A stretch of DNA of 43,063 bases from Phycisphaeraceae bacterium (GTDB lineage: Bacteria > Planctomycetota > Phycisphaerae > Phycisphaerales > Phycisphaeraceae): positions 1 to 43,063 of the forward strand of contig JADZET010000378.1 of NCBI GenBank assembly GCA_020850375.1, given 5' to 3'. Both the position numbers and the translations under genes were made by a program. The first letter of the stretch is position 1, and each line of letters starts with the position of its first letter. The notes beneath the pieces were generated by a model. That model saw only the letters and a program-made list of their open reading frames with translations, searched no databases and had not been told where the DNA came from. Below, in pieces: positions 35,948-43,063 of this stretch.

Positions 35948-37918
35948 CTACGTCCACAACAACACGACAGTCTCACGCGGACCGAGTTCGACTTCGCCAT
36001 CACCCTTGACCACCGAATCGCCCTTGCACCAGATCACCTTCGGCGGCGTGGGAAGGCTGTGCAGCACAGACACCTGCTGTCGTTCAGGGGCGCCGTTTGT
36101 CACGACCGTCAGGTAATGGAGGCCGTTGGACATGACGCGCATCACGCAGCCTTTGGTGTGCGAGCCGAATCGGAACGGCACGCCGGCGATCAGCGGGGCG
36201 GTGACCGCGCGCATGAGCTGAGCTAACGGCCGGTTGTCGCCCAACCATGCCCCCAATGCAATCAGCGACGGTATCCAGATCGCCTCGCCCTGGCCGCACC
36301 GATTACGCAGCGCCGTGATACGCGCGCCGTCGTGGCCGATGGCTCTGCCGGTGCCGGGTCGTATTTCACCCTGCAGCAGGTGCGCGGGCAGCGTCAGGGG
36401 CGGGTCATCCAGACTCAGAAGAAATTCCTCGCCGATGAAACGCATGTCCTTGATCGTGCCGCCGAGCAGTTCCTGGAGCGGATAGTTCTCCCACGTCGGC
36501 CAGAACTCGGCACGTTCGCCATAGACGCCCGCTTGGCCGGTGGCCAGGACGGTGTGGCCCTTCTTGACGAAGGCGGTGAGCGACGAGGCCTGCGCCTGGG
36601 ACATCGCCAGGAGGTTCGGCAGGATCAGCAGCTGCTTTGACTCGTAGGCTTGATCGAAGTCGAAGTCGTGCAGGTGTTTGACGCGGGCGGGGATGCCCAG
36701 CTCGCAGAGCACTTCATAGAAGCCGCGGGCCGAGTCCGTGTGGGCGTCGCGCGAACGGCCGGGCAGGTCCTGCTGGCCGAAGAAGCACTCGACAGCCATG
36801 GCCTCCAGACCCAGGAGGATCGTGATCGGCGTCTCGACGGGCGCGGCGCCGTCGAAGAAGTCCGCTTCCTGCTCGATGGTCGACGCGATCTGGCCGGCCG
36901 TCTCGAGGCGGTCGCTAGGCTGGTATTGATAGTCGAGCAGGCCCCACCCGCCGGCTTCCCATCCGGCGACGCGCGTGTTCAGGCACCAGTAGATCGATCG
37001 CTGGGCGCCGCCGGCGATCGTCAGCCACGTCCACTGGGCCATGTCGGCGCCCGCCGGGCACAGGGGGTCGAGGGCGTCGTAGATGTTGGTTCCTGACTGC
37101 AGCTCCGTGATCCAGAACGGGTGGGGCTCGGCCGCACCGCGCACTACCTCACACTGGTACGAGAACGCCATGGCATAGCGATCCCGCTTGCCGAATCGCC
37201 CGTAGGTCCAGGCGGGGTGGAGTGTGACCCCCAGCGAATCCATGGAGGCGCGCCAGGCGGGCAGGTCGTAGGCGTTCACCACGAGGTTGACGGCGAGCTG
37301 GTCGGGATTGGCGTGCGTGGGATGGGCGGGGTCACGACGACGCACGCAGTCGGCCAGGAACGCCAAGTACCAGGTGTGGTAATCCAGCATGAAGCGCAGG
37401 ACGTCGATCTGGCGCACGTGCAGCTCGAAGTAAGGGTTCGAGATCCGCCAGATGGCGTCGCGGGCCACGACCTGGTCCAGGTCCGTCCAGCGGCGGCCCG
37501 CGGGAGACCAGGCGTCCAGGGCCGCCTCGGCTGAGCCATATCTCGCCACGAGCCACTCCTTGAGCTTTCGCTGCGACAGCTCGCTGCGCATGACGTTCTG
37601 CTTGGGCTCGTTGAGCAGGATCCAGGTGTCCAGGGCCGGGTGGTCCTTGTACCTGGTGACAATCTCGCCGATCGTCTCGTCGAGCTTTTGGAGCTGCGCC
37701 TCGGTCATGGGGTCCTTCGGCGCGGGCAGGGTGGGGCAGAGGGCGATGCCGTGACGAGCCGCGGAGTCAAAGACCTTGTCGTAGAGCGCGTAATCGGTGT
37801 CGATGAAGAACCGCGCCACGGGCATGTGGTGGTCGTGGAGCGTCTTGAGGAAATGGTCCGTCAGATGGGGCGCCTCGGTGAACATGACGTTGGCGCCTAG
37901 TTGCGGCAAGCGTGGCAT
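35948..37918 (-). CDS. GH42-like glycoside hydrolase (beta-galactosidase type)
   Basis: Predicted cytoplasmic glycosidase of 656 residues with no signal peptide. The N-terminal half is a clan GH-A barrel: E104 in LLNEP is the likely acid/base and E272 in PFWITELQSG the likely nucleophile, 168 residues apart as in GH42. The C-terminal half resembles the GH42 trimerisation domain (AYESKQLLILPNLLAMSQ; FVKKGHTVLATGQAGVYGE) followed by a small beta domain. I start at the ATG at 37918 (MPRLPQLGANV) because AAAGGA is six bases upstream; a 13-codon longer frame exists but lacks such a site. It is divergent from the GH116-like gene. The likely substrate is a beta-galactoside or related beta-glycoside. 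The GH42 family call is by motif and layout. Confidence 0.82.
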   Translation of the reverse strand: MPRLPQLGANVMFTEAPHLTDHFLKTLHDHHMPVARFFIDTDYALYDKVFDSAARHGIALCPTLPAPKDPMTEAQLQKLDETIGEIVTRYKDHPALDTWILLNEPKQNVMRSELSQRKLKEWLVARYGSAEAALDAWSPAGRRWTDLDQVVARDAIWRISNPYFELHVRQIDVLRFMLDYHTWYLAFLADCVRRRDPAHPTHANPDQLAVNLVVNAYDLPAWRASMDSLGVTLHPAWTYGRFGKRDRYAMAFSYQCEVVRGAAEPHPFWITELQSGTNIYDALDPLCPAGADMAQWTWLTIAGGAQRSIYWCLNTRVAGWEAGGWGLLDYQYQPSDRLETAGQIASTIEQEADFFDGAAPVETPITILLGLEAMAVECFFGQQDLPGRSRDAHTDSARGFYEVLCELGIPARVKHLHDFDFDQAYESKQLLILPNLLAMSQAQASSLTAFVKKGHTVLATGQAGVYGERAEFWPTWENYPLQELLGGTIKDMRFIGEEFLLSLDDPPLTLPAHLLQGEIRPGTGRAIGHDGARITALRNRCGQGEAIWIPSLIALGAWLGDNRPLAQLMRAVTAPLIAGVPFRFGSHTKGCVMRVMSNGLHYLTVVTNGAPERQQVSVLHSLPTPPKVIWCKGDSVVKGDGEVELGPRETVVLLWT

Positions 37919-37924
37919 GGGGTG

Positions 37925-37930
37925 TCCTTT
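37925..37930 (-). promoter_or_regulatory. Ribosome binding site that sets the GH42-like start
   Basis: AAAGGA on the minus strand lies six bases before the ATG at 37918. The upstream in-frame ATGs at 37957 and 37954 have no comparable site, so the shorter protein is preferred. Confidence 0.65.
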
Positions 37931-38106
37931 CCCTCGACGTTCATGGTAAATCATCATCCGCCTGCTTGTCGGGTTTGCGGGCGGTTCTCAATTCGGCAGA
38001 AAACCAGGCGGTCGGATTTGCACGACGCGTCGGAGTTCTCGTCGGCAGGATGTCATAATAGACGCGACGAGCCGCTTAGAGCCCGACCGAGCAGGAGCCT
38101 TGCGTC
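37931..38106. promoter_or_regulatory. Divergent promoter region between the GH42-like and GH116-like genes
   Basis: The two glycosidase genes start back to back, so both promoters should lie in these bases. CATAAT at 38054-38059 (+) is a candidate -10 about 47 bases before the GH116 start, but no matching -35 was found. CAGGAG at 38091-38096 is the likely ribosome site of the GH116-like gene. No regulator gene is adjacent. Confidence 0.45.
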
Positions 38107-40608
38107 ATGCCAAGTCCTTACGTCTATCGCCGCGACCAACTACGCGAGGTGGCGTTCCCTCTGGGCGGCATCGGGACCGGGTGTGTGAATCTGGAGGGGC
38201 GAGGGTCTCTGCGCGACTGGGAGATTTTCAATCGGCCGAACAAGGGCTCGTTCCTGGAGCTCGCCTTTCCCATCCTGTGGTGTCAGCAAGAGGGCCAGGC
38301 GAGCCAGACACGTGTGGTGCAGGGTCCGCCCATGCGTGGCTTCACCGGTGGCCCGCCGCGCATGGATTTCAAGGGTGACGGTTTCGGCACGGACCGTGCC
38401 CAGGGCGATGGCCTGCCACGTTTCAGTGAGGCGGTGTTCACCGGGAAGTTTCCTTTCGCCGAGATTCGCTTCAAGCACGAAGTCTGCCCGCTGGACGTGT
38501 CACTGGAGGCCTTTAGCCCATTCATCCCGCTGGACGCCGAGGCTTCGGCCATGCCAGTGGCTTGCCTGACGTACCGGCTTAAGAACCGAACCAGCGCAAA
38601 GGTCCGCGCGACGCTGGCATTCACGCTCAACAACCCCGTGTGCATGACCACGCCGCCGACGAAAGAAGATCAGGACCGGTCGTTCAACGACTTCCGTCAG
38701 GGGACAAGCTGCCGCGGGATTGATTTCACCAATGAGCGTTTCCCGGCCGGCGATCACCGCCACGGGACCGTCGCGCTGACGACCGACTGGCCGGACGTGA
38801 CGGCGATGCCAAACTGGCTGCGCGGGGGAGCGTGGTTCGACAACCTGCACCACTTCTGGGACATGTTCAGCCGGAACGGGCGCTTCGACGAGGCCCCCCA
38901 TTACACGGACCGCGGCTGGCGGCACCCCGGGAGCCTGGGGCTGTGCGTGGCGCTCGAGCCGGGGGAGCGGGTGGAGCTGCCCATCCTGATCAGTTGGAGC
39001 TTCCCGACGTTCGTCAAGTATTGGGGTGAGGGCGACAAGCCTCAGAGCGAGAAGCCCCGGTGGACCAACGCCTACGCGAAGCGTTACCCCACGGCCTGGG
39101 AGGCGGCGGAGGATTTCTTCGCGCGGCGGGAGGATCTTGAACGCCGCACGCGGGCATTTCAGAAGGCCCTCTTGGGTTCCACGCTCCCGCCGGCGGTCGT
39201 CGAGTCGGTCGCCAACACCGCCTCGATCCTGCGCAGCCCCACGTGTCTACAGCTTGAGGACGGCACGTTCTATGGCTGGGAGGGGTGCGGCGGCGGGGCC
39301 GGTTGTTGCGAGGGCTCGTGCACCCACGTCTGGAACTACGCGCTCACGCAGGCTTTTCTCTTCCCCGCACTGCATCGGACCATGCGCCGGGCGGAGTATG
39401 AGCGATCCTTCGACAGCGGCGAGGAGGGGGGCAAGGGAGCGGTGGCCTTCCGTCTGCCGCTGCCGCTGGGCACACCCGCCAGCGGCAAGCACGCGGCGAG
39501 CGACGGCCAGCTCGGCGGGGTCGTGCAGCTCTACCGCGACTGGCGCTTCAGCGGCGACGACGAGTACCTGCGATCCATGTGGCCGCATGCCAAGCGGGCG
39601 CTCGAGTACGCCTGGCATCAGTGGGACCGCGACCGGGACGGCGTGGTCGAGGGCGATCAGCACAACACCTACGACATCAACTTCCAGGGGCCGAACCCGC
39701 TGGCGCAGTGCTTCTATCTGGCGGCGCTGGCGGCGGGGGCGAGGATGGCCCGGCACGTGGGGGACAGCGCATCCGCGGCCGAGTATGACCGTCTGTATCA
39801 GGCGGGGCGCGACAAGACGCGGCGGGAGCTCTTCAACGGCGAGTACCTGGTACAAACGTTCGACTCGCTCAGGCCCGACGCGCCCAAGTATCAGCACGGC
39901 GCCGGGTGCCTGAGCGATCAGGTGTTCGGGCAGCTTGCCGCGCACGTGGCGGGACTGGACCACGTGCTGGATGAGGAGGTGGTCAGGCCCTCGCTGTCCG
40001 CGGTGTTCAGGCACAACTTCCGCTCGCCGCTGGGCGATCACTGCAACCCGCAGCGGATCTACGCCCTGGCGGACGAGTCGGGGCTGCTGCTGTGCAGTTG
40101 GCCGCGCGGCGGGCGGCCGAGGTACCCGTTCCCCTACAGCGACGAGGTGTGGACGGGGATCGAGTACCAGGTGGCCAGTCACCTGATCTACGAAGGATTC
40201 GTGGACGAGGGGCTGGCCATCGCCAAGGCGGTCCGACAGCGTTACGACGGACGGCGGAGGAACCCCTACGACGAGATGGAGTGCGGGCACCACTACGCGC
40301 GGGCGCTGGCGAGCTGGGGCATGCTGCTGGCGATGTCGGGGTTCCGCTACGACGCGGTGGAGAGGACGGTTCATCTCGCCCCACGCCTGCCCGCGGGGGA
40401 CAGGGCGCTGCGATGCATCTTCACGACAGGGTCGGCCTGGGGGACGTTCAGCTACGACGGCCAGACGCTGACCATCCGACCGGTGGAAGGAGAGCTCGAG
40501 ATCCGTCGAGTGATCCTGGAGGGGCGAGCGATGGAGATCGACGCGGATCGCCGCGTGGCGCGTGCGGGAAAGAGCTGGAAGGCGAGTGACCCTGCCCTCT
40601 GTCAATGA
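38107..40608 (+). CDS. GH116-like glycosidase (GBA2/non-lysosomal glucosylceramidase family)
   Basis: Predicted cytoplasmic retaining beta-glycosidase, 833 residues, no signal peptide. The N-terminal beta domain opens VAFPLGGIGTGCVNLEGRG and RDWEIFNRPNKGS, the GH116 family signature. The C-terminal (alpha/alpha)6 barrel contains WEGCGGGAGCCEGSCTHVWN, DRDGVVEGDQHNTYDINFQG and ECGHHYARALASWGMLLA. By alignment to known GH116 motifs, E392 (YGWEG) is the candidate nucleophile and D523 (NTYDINF) the candidate acid/base; these assignments are from memory of the family. CAGGAG lies upstream of the ATG. Characterised bacterial relatives hydrolyse beta-glucosides, beta-xylosides or beta-N-acetylglucosaminides. 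It is 15 bases upstream of the GH43/32-type gene, so the two are probably co-transcribed. Confidence 0.88.
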   Translation: MPSPYVYRRDQLREVAFPLGGIGTGCVNLEGRGSLRDWEIFNRPNKGSFLELAFPILWCQQEGQASQTRVVQGPPMRGFTGGPPRMDFKGDGFGTDRAQGDGLPRFSEAVFTGKFPFAEIRFKHEVCPLDVSLEAFSPFIPLDAEASAMPVACLTYRLKNRTSAKVRATLAFTLNNPVCMTTPPTKEDQDRSFNDFRQGTSCRGIDFTNERFPAGDHRHGTVALTTDWPDVTAMPNWLRGGAWFDNLHHFWDMFSRNGRFDEAPHYTDRGWRHPGSLGLCVALEPGERVELPILISWSFPTFVKYWGEGDKPQSEKPRWTNAYAKRYPTAWEAAEDFFARREDLERRTRAFQKALLGSTLPPAVVESVANTASILRSPTCLQLEDGTFYGWEGCGGGAGCCEGSCTHVWNYALTQAFLFPALHRTMRRAEYERSFDSGEEGGKGAVAFRLPLPLGTPASGKHAASDGQLGGVVQLYRDWRFSGDDEYLRSMWPHAKRALEYAWHQWDRDRDGVVEGDQHNTYDINFQGPNPLAQCFYLAALAAGARMARHVGDSASAAEYDRLYQAGRDKTRRELFNGEYLVQTFDSLRPDAPKYQHGAGCLSDQVFGQLAAHVAGLDHVLDEEVVRPSLSAVFRHNFRSPLGDHCNPQRIYALADESGLLLCSWPRGGRPRYPFPYSDEVWTGIEYQVASHLIYEGFVDEGLAIAKAVRQRYDGRRRNPYDEMECGHHYARALASWGMLLAMSGFRYDAVERTVHLAPRLPAGDRALRCIFTTGSAWGTFSYDGQTLTIRPVEGELEIRRVILEGRAMEIDADRRVARAGKSWKASDPALCQ

Positions 40609-40623
40609 AAGGCCGGCCCACCG

Positions 40624-41508
40624 ATGACGATTACCGCCACGGCGCCATTTCGCGACGTCTACACCCCCGGGCCGAACATCAACGATCACAGCTTCATCCG
40701 GGCCGGTGACACCTGGCATCTCTTCCACATCTGGCTCTCGCCGCGCACGCCGCTGGACAACGTGATCGGGCACGCCACCAGCAAGGATCTCCTGACGTGG
40801 CAGCGTGAGGCGGACATCCTGCCCAAGGCGCCCAAACCCTCCTGGGAGTGGCACCCGGGGGCCAACGCGCCCTACTGCATCGAATCCGCGGGGACCTGCT
40901 ACTTGTTCTACAGCCGCTACGACTGGCCCGAAGGTCGCAGGCACCAGCGTCAACACATCGGCGTCGCCACCAGCAAGGACCTATTCAACTGGACGCCATG
41001 CCCGGACAACCCGGTCTTTCATCCCGCGCCGTGGTGGTCGCCGTGGGAGGACGCCGACTCGAATCAGTTCCGCCCCGGCTGCTGCCGCGACCCGCACGTG
41101 ATCCGGCTGGGAGATCAGTTCGTGCTCTACTACGTCGCGCTGACCCACAAGCCCCGCGTGTGCGCCATCGGCCACGCGGTGTCGAGTGATCTGCTGCACT
41201 GGGAGGACCGTGGCCCTGTGCTGGAGATGGGGCTGTTCGAGCGCGAGCCGATCATGTGCGAGTCGCCCGACGTCGTGTTCCACGGCGGACGCTGGCACCT
41301 GTTTTACACTCAGGACCTTTCGACCTGGCACGCCGTCTCCGACACGCCCTTCCATTTCAGCAGGCCCACCAAGCTGGTCGGCACCCACGCCTCGGAGGTC
41401 TTTGAGTGGGACGGACGCTGGTACATGTCCCACTGCTGCCACGGCGGCCTGAGCCTGGCTCGCATCGACATGTCGGCCGACCCTCCGCGGGTTTTCGGCA
41501 TCGAATAA
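40624..41508 (+). CDS. GH43/GH32-type five-bladed propeller glycosidase
   Basis: Predicted cytoplasmic glycoside hydrolase of 294 residues with no signal peptide. It has the repeating motifs of clan GH-F/GH-J propellers: NDHSFIRAGDTWHLFHIW, APYCIESAGTCYLFYSRYD, CRDPHVIRLGDQFVLYYVAL, CESPDVVFHGGRWHLFYTQD and SEVFEWDGRWYMSHC. The three carboxylates of such enzymes are probably D21 (blade 1), D156 (RDP) and E213 (CESPD). TSKDLLTW and TSKDLFNW repeats are typical of GH43 and GH32. Exact family and substrate cannot be fixed; GH43, GH32 and GH117 are all possible. It follows the GH116-like gene after 15 bases and converges on the creatininase gene. Confidence 0.83.
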   Translation: MTITATAPFRDVYTPGPNINDHSFIRAGDTWHLFHIWLSPRTPLDNVIGHATSKDLLTWQREADILPKAPKPSWEWHPGANAPYCIESAGTCYLFYSRYDWPEGRRHQRQHIGVATSKDLFNWTPCPDNPVFHPAPWWSPWEDADSNQFRPGCCRDPHVIRLGDQFVLYYVALTHKPRVCAIGHAVSSDLLHWEDRGPVLEMGLFEREPIMCESPDVVFHGGRWHLFYTQDLSTWHAVSDTPFHFSRPTKLVGTHASEVFEWDGRWYMSHCCHGGLSLARIDMSADPPRVFGIE

Positions 41509-41525
41509 GGGGCGACCTTGTTCGG

Positions 41526-42440
41526 TCAGCCTATGCCGTCCGGGATATGGCAGTTGAAGCTCCACCGCGAGTCGGCCGGGGGGAGTTGCTGCGGTTCGAC
41601 GTTCTGCATGCAGCGAAAATTCACGAAATTCGGCTTGACAACCTCCTGCCAGATCCGTTCGAGTTCCACGAACGACACCGGCTTGTGCTCCTTGGGGGCG
41701 TCCTTGTCGTATGCCGCCAGCAGCTCCTTGGCCCTGCGGCCCAGGTACGCCACCTCATCGCGCACCATCCGCTCGCCCACACGACGGTCCGCCAGCGGCG
41801 CGTCGGCGCCCATGGCGAAATGCCGGTGTTCCTCTCGCAAACTCTTCTGAACTTCCGCGGGCGGGATGCGCGACACGTCCACGCAATCGGGCCGCAGCGA
41901 CCACAGCAGGCTCGTCTCGACCTTGCCGGCGTGGTCGCCCTTGTGGTTGCCCTGGCCGTCGAAGCCGTTGATGTTGGCCTCCCAGTCGGGCAGGCCGTAC
42001 AACCGCATCGACAGGTGAGGCTGCAGCAAGCCGGTGAGCGTCTTGAGATCGGTCCAGTTCGCGCCGTAGTGCCCGGTCACATTGATGACGGCGTGAAAGC
42101 CCAGGGCGTCGAAGGCCCGCCACTGATAGCACACGTTCTTGAAGTGGATCCAGGCCGGCACGGCCGTCATCCACGTCCGCATCTCGCCGATGGCATTCCT
42201 CGCCCAAGGGGCGAACACGCCGGTCTCGTGGACGTGCCAGTAGTCCACCGGCGCGACGATTCCCCCGTGCTCCCGCGCGGCGGTGACGCAGATCGCCTGG
42301 GCCTTGAGCGCATCGAGCCCCAGGGCGTTCTGGGGTCCGTGCGGCTCGCACAGCCCCTGGGGCGCCCAGACCACGGGACAGGCCGCCATCGCCACTTCCA
42401 GTTCGTCGGGGAACATCCGCTCCCACTGTACTTCACGCAT
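41526..42440 (-). CDS. Creatininase-family amidohydrolase
   Basis: Metal-dependent hydrolase of the creatininase superfamily, 304 residues from the chosen start. Expected metal ligands are present: E32 and H34 (CEPHGP), D43 eleven residues after E32, H124 (TGHYGAN) and E174 (HAGKVETS). Two in-frame ATGs are adjacent; I use the second (42440), six bases after GGAGG at 42451-42447. The usual GPH in the first motif is GPQ here (Q37). Relatives act on creatinine, on cyclic amides such as riboflavin-pathway FAPy, or on peptides (MftE). The neighbours are glycosidases, so the substrate is open. The 3' end is 17 bases from the end of the GH43/32-type gene. No signal peptide. Confidence 0.87.
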   Translation of the reverse strand: MREVQWERMFPDELEVAMAACPVVWAPQGLCEPHGPQNALGLDALKAQAICVTAAREHGGIVAPVDYWHVHETGVFAPWARNAIGEMRTWMTAVPAWIHFKNVCYQWRAFDALGFHAVINVTGHYGANWTDLKTLTGLLQPHLSMRLYGLPDWEANINGFDGQGNHKGDHAGKVETSLLWSLRPDCVDVSRIPPAEVQKSLREEHRHFAMGADAPLADRRVGERMVRDEVAYLGRRAKELLAAYDKDAPKEHKPVSFVELERIWQEVVKPNFVNFRCMQNVEPQQLPPADSRWSFNCHIPDGIG

Positions 42441-42446
42441 CATCGT

Positions 42447-42451
42447 CCTCC
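42447..42451 (-). promoter_or_regulatory. Ribosome binding site that sets the creatininase start
   Basis: GGAGG on the minus strand is three bases from the ATG at 42443 and six from the ATG at 42440. The second spacing is nearer the optimum, so the start at 42440 is preferred; the frame extending to 42506 has no such site. Confidence 0.6.
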
Positions 42452-42610
42452 ATGGCCGCGTCTGGCATCTCACCCCGCTGTCCGTGGTAGCGTGTACGGC
42501 AGCCATCCTACTTTGTCAGCCGGCGGGCGCGGTCATCGGTACAGCCTTCCTCGCTTGCACTAGGTGCAGTTTCAAGGTCATCACCACTTGGGTTCTGCCC
42601 CTCGGAGGAA

Positions 42611-42633
42611 GAAAAAGCGCCCCGAGGGGGGGC
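42611..42633 (-). terminator. Possible second terminator downstream of the PEP-CTERM gene
   Basis: On the minus strand GCCCC-CCCTC-GGGGC forms a 5-bp stem with a 5-base loop, followed by GC and five T residues, then CTT. It lies about 45 bases beyond the strong terminator at 42677-42711 and may be a backup. Confidence 0.4.
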
Positions 42634-42676
42634 TTGGCATGGGGGGCTGGGTGGAAAGACATCAGACATCGAAGGG

Positions 42677-42711
42677 AAAAAAGAGCCCAGGCCCGCGGGA
42701 GCCTGGGCTCT
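42677..42711 (-). terminator. Intrinsic terminator of the PEP-CTERM gene
   Basis: AGAGCCCAGGC (42682-42692) and GCCTGGGCTCT (42701-42711) form a perfect 11-bp stem with an 8-base loop. On the minus strand the stem is followed by six T residues. It lies 18 bases after the stop codon of the PEP-CTERM gene, the classic rho-independent layout. Confidence 0.9.
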
Positions 42712-42728
42712 GCAATGGCGGGGAAGGG

Positions 42729-43063
42729 TCAGTGTTGACGGCGGAGCAGGGCCAGGGCGCCGAGGGCCAGGATTGAGAGACTGGCGGGCTCGGGGATGAC
42801 GGCCAGCTCGGCGGGGTCAACGCCGGCACCGGTCAGGGCGGCGACGAAGGGGTTGATGTCCTGGACGTTGATGGGCCAGGGGCTGACCGAGCCGTCCTGG
42901 GTGGGGTCGATGGCCATGAGCACGAGGTCGAAGTCACCGGCGGGGATGCTGGCCAGGGCCATGTAGCCCAGGAGGTCGGTGGTGTAGCCGGCCTGATTGG
43001 TCAGGGCCTTGACGAAGGGGTTGATGTCCTGGACGTTGACGAGTCCGTCGAGGTTGAAGTCGC
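42729..43063 (-). CDS. PEP-CTERM protein with dockerin-like loops (5' truncated)
   Basis: The frame is open to the right edge, so only the last 110 residues are visible; the ATG at 42962 is internal. The visible part begins DFNLDGLVNVQDINPFVKAL, an EF-hand/dockerin-like loop. A second copy reads DPTQDGSVSPWPINVQDINP and continues FVAALT, with a short insertion in the loop. The C-terminus is a PEP-CTERM signal: IPEPASLSILALGALALL followed by RRQH, that is, a PEP motif, one membrane helix and a basic end. Such proteins are exported and processed by an exosortase, which is not encoded here. The function of the missing N-terminal part is unknown. Confidence 0.88.
   Translation of the reverse strand, partial: DFNLDGLVNVQDINPFVKALTNQAGYTTDLLGYMALASIPAGDFDLVLMAIDPTQDGSVSPWPINVQDINPFVAALTGAGVDPAELAVIPEPASLSILALGALALLRRQH

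Larger units (their letters stand above)
42452..42728. other. Intergenic region: creatininase promoter, inverted repeat and terminators
   Basis: Between the creatininase start and the end of the PEP-CTERM gene, both on the minus strand, there is no gene I can support. A perfect inverted repeat, TGCAC-TAG-GTGCA, sits at 42556-42568, about 116 bases before the creatininase start, and could be an operator. Two hairpins toward the right act as terminators for the PEP-CTERM gene and are listed separately. Confidence 0.5.

Noticed and set aside
37931..38050. Sigma-54 type promoter in the divergent glycosidase region
   Set aside because: GG and GC elements near 38010-38020 do not have the required 10-base spacing.
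39247..42563. Frames 39247-40956 (-) and 41406-42563 (+) over the glycosidase and creatininase genes
   Set aside because: They overlap genes with clear catalytic motifs on the other strand and match no family.

Overview
The window reads as a GC-rich Planctomycetota chromosome, most likely class Phycisphaerae. The supporting signs are a very large surface or secreted protein built from CARDB, putative-Ig, PPC, PA14, beta-propeller and dockerin modules; a PEP-CTERM protein (PEP motif, hydrophobic stretch, short basic end) carrying dockerin-like loops; and a cluster of cytoplasmic glycoside hydrolases. This placement is inferred from gene content; there is no rRNA or other phylogenetic marker here.

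Layout. Bases 3-27011 (+) are one uninterrupted reading frame of about 9,000 codons whose start lies left of the window. In order it encodes: a glycine-rich module that repeats with a period near 800 nt, two Ig-like domains, fifteen tandem CARDB-like domains, an IPT/TIG-like domain, an unassigned region, a first beta-propeller, nine putative-Ig (He_PIG-like) domains, an Rhs/YD-like segment, an internal dockerin, two Big_2-like domains, a PA14-like domain, a second propeller, a hydrophobic glycine-rich region, alternating PPC/CARDB domains, and three Ig-plus-dockerin units that end the chain. It has no visible C-terminal membrane anchor.

Bases 27191-35384 (-) are a complete high-affinity potassium uptake operon, read right to left: a 26-codon small gene, kdpF, kdpA, kdpB, kdpC, kdpD, kdpE. 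The transporter is followed by its own two-component system (sensor kinase KdpD, regulator KdpE). The two smallest genes were located by hand from their Shine-Dalgarno sites. kdpE converges on the giant gene.

Bases 35385-35947 hold no convincing protein gene, but contain the kdp leader and a strong hairpin on the + strand that no gene explains. Bases 35948-41508 form a divergent carbohydrate locus: a GH42-like enzyme on the - strand, then a GH116-like enzyme and a GH43/GH32-type five-bladed propeller enzyme in tandem on the + strand, all without signal peptides. A creatininase-family amidohydrolase (- strand) converges on the last of these. The right edge holds the 3' part of a PEP-CTERM/dockerin-like gene (- strand) followed by a strong intrinsic terminator.

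Taken together the window suggests a heterotrophic, polysaccharide-using planctomycete with elaborate exported proteins and intracellular processing of imported oligosaccharides or glycosides. Nothing here is plainly a defence system, prophage, insertion sequence or CRISPR array, and no tRNA or rRNA was seen.
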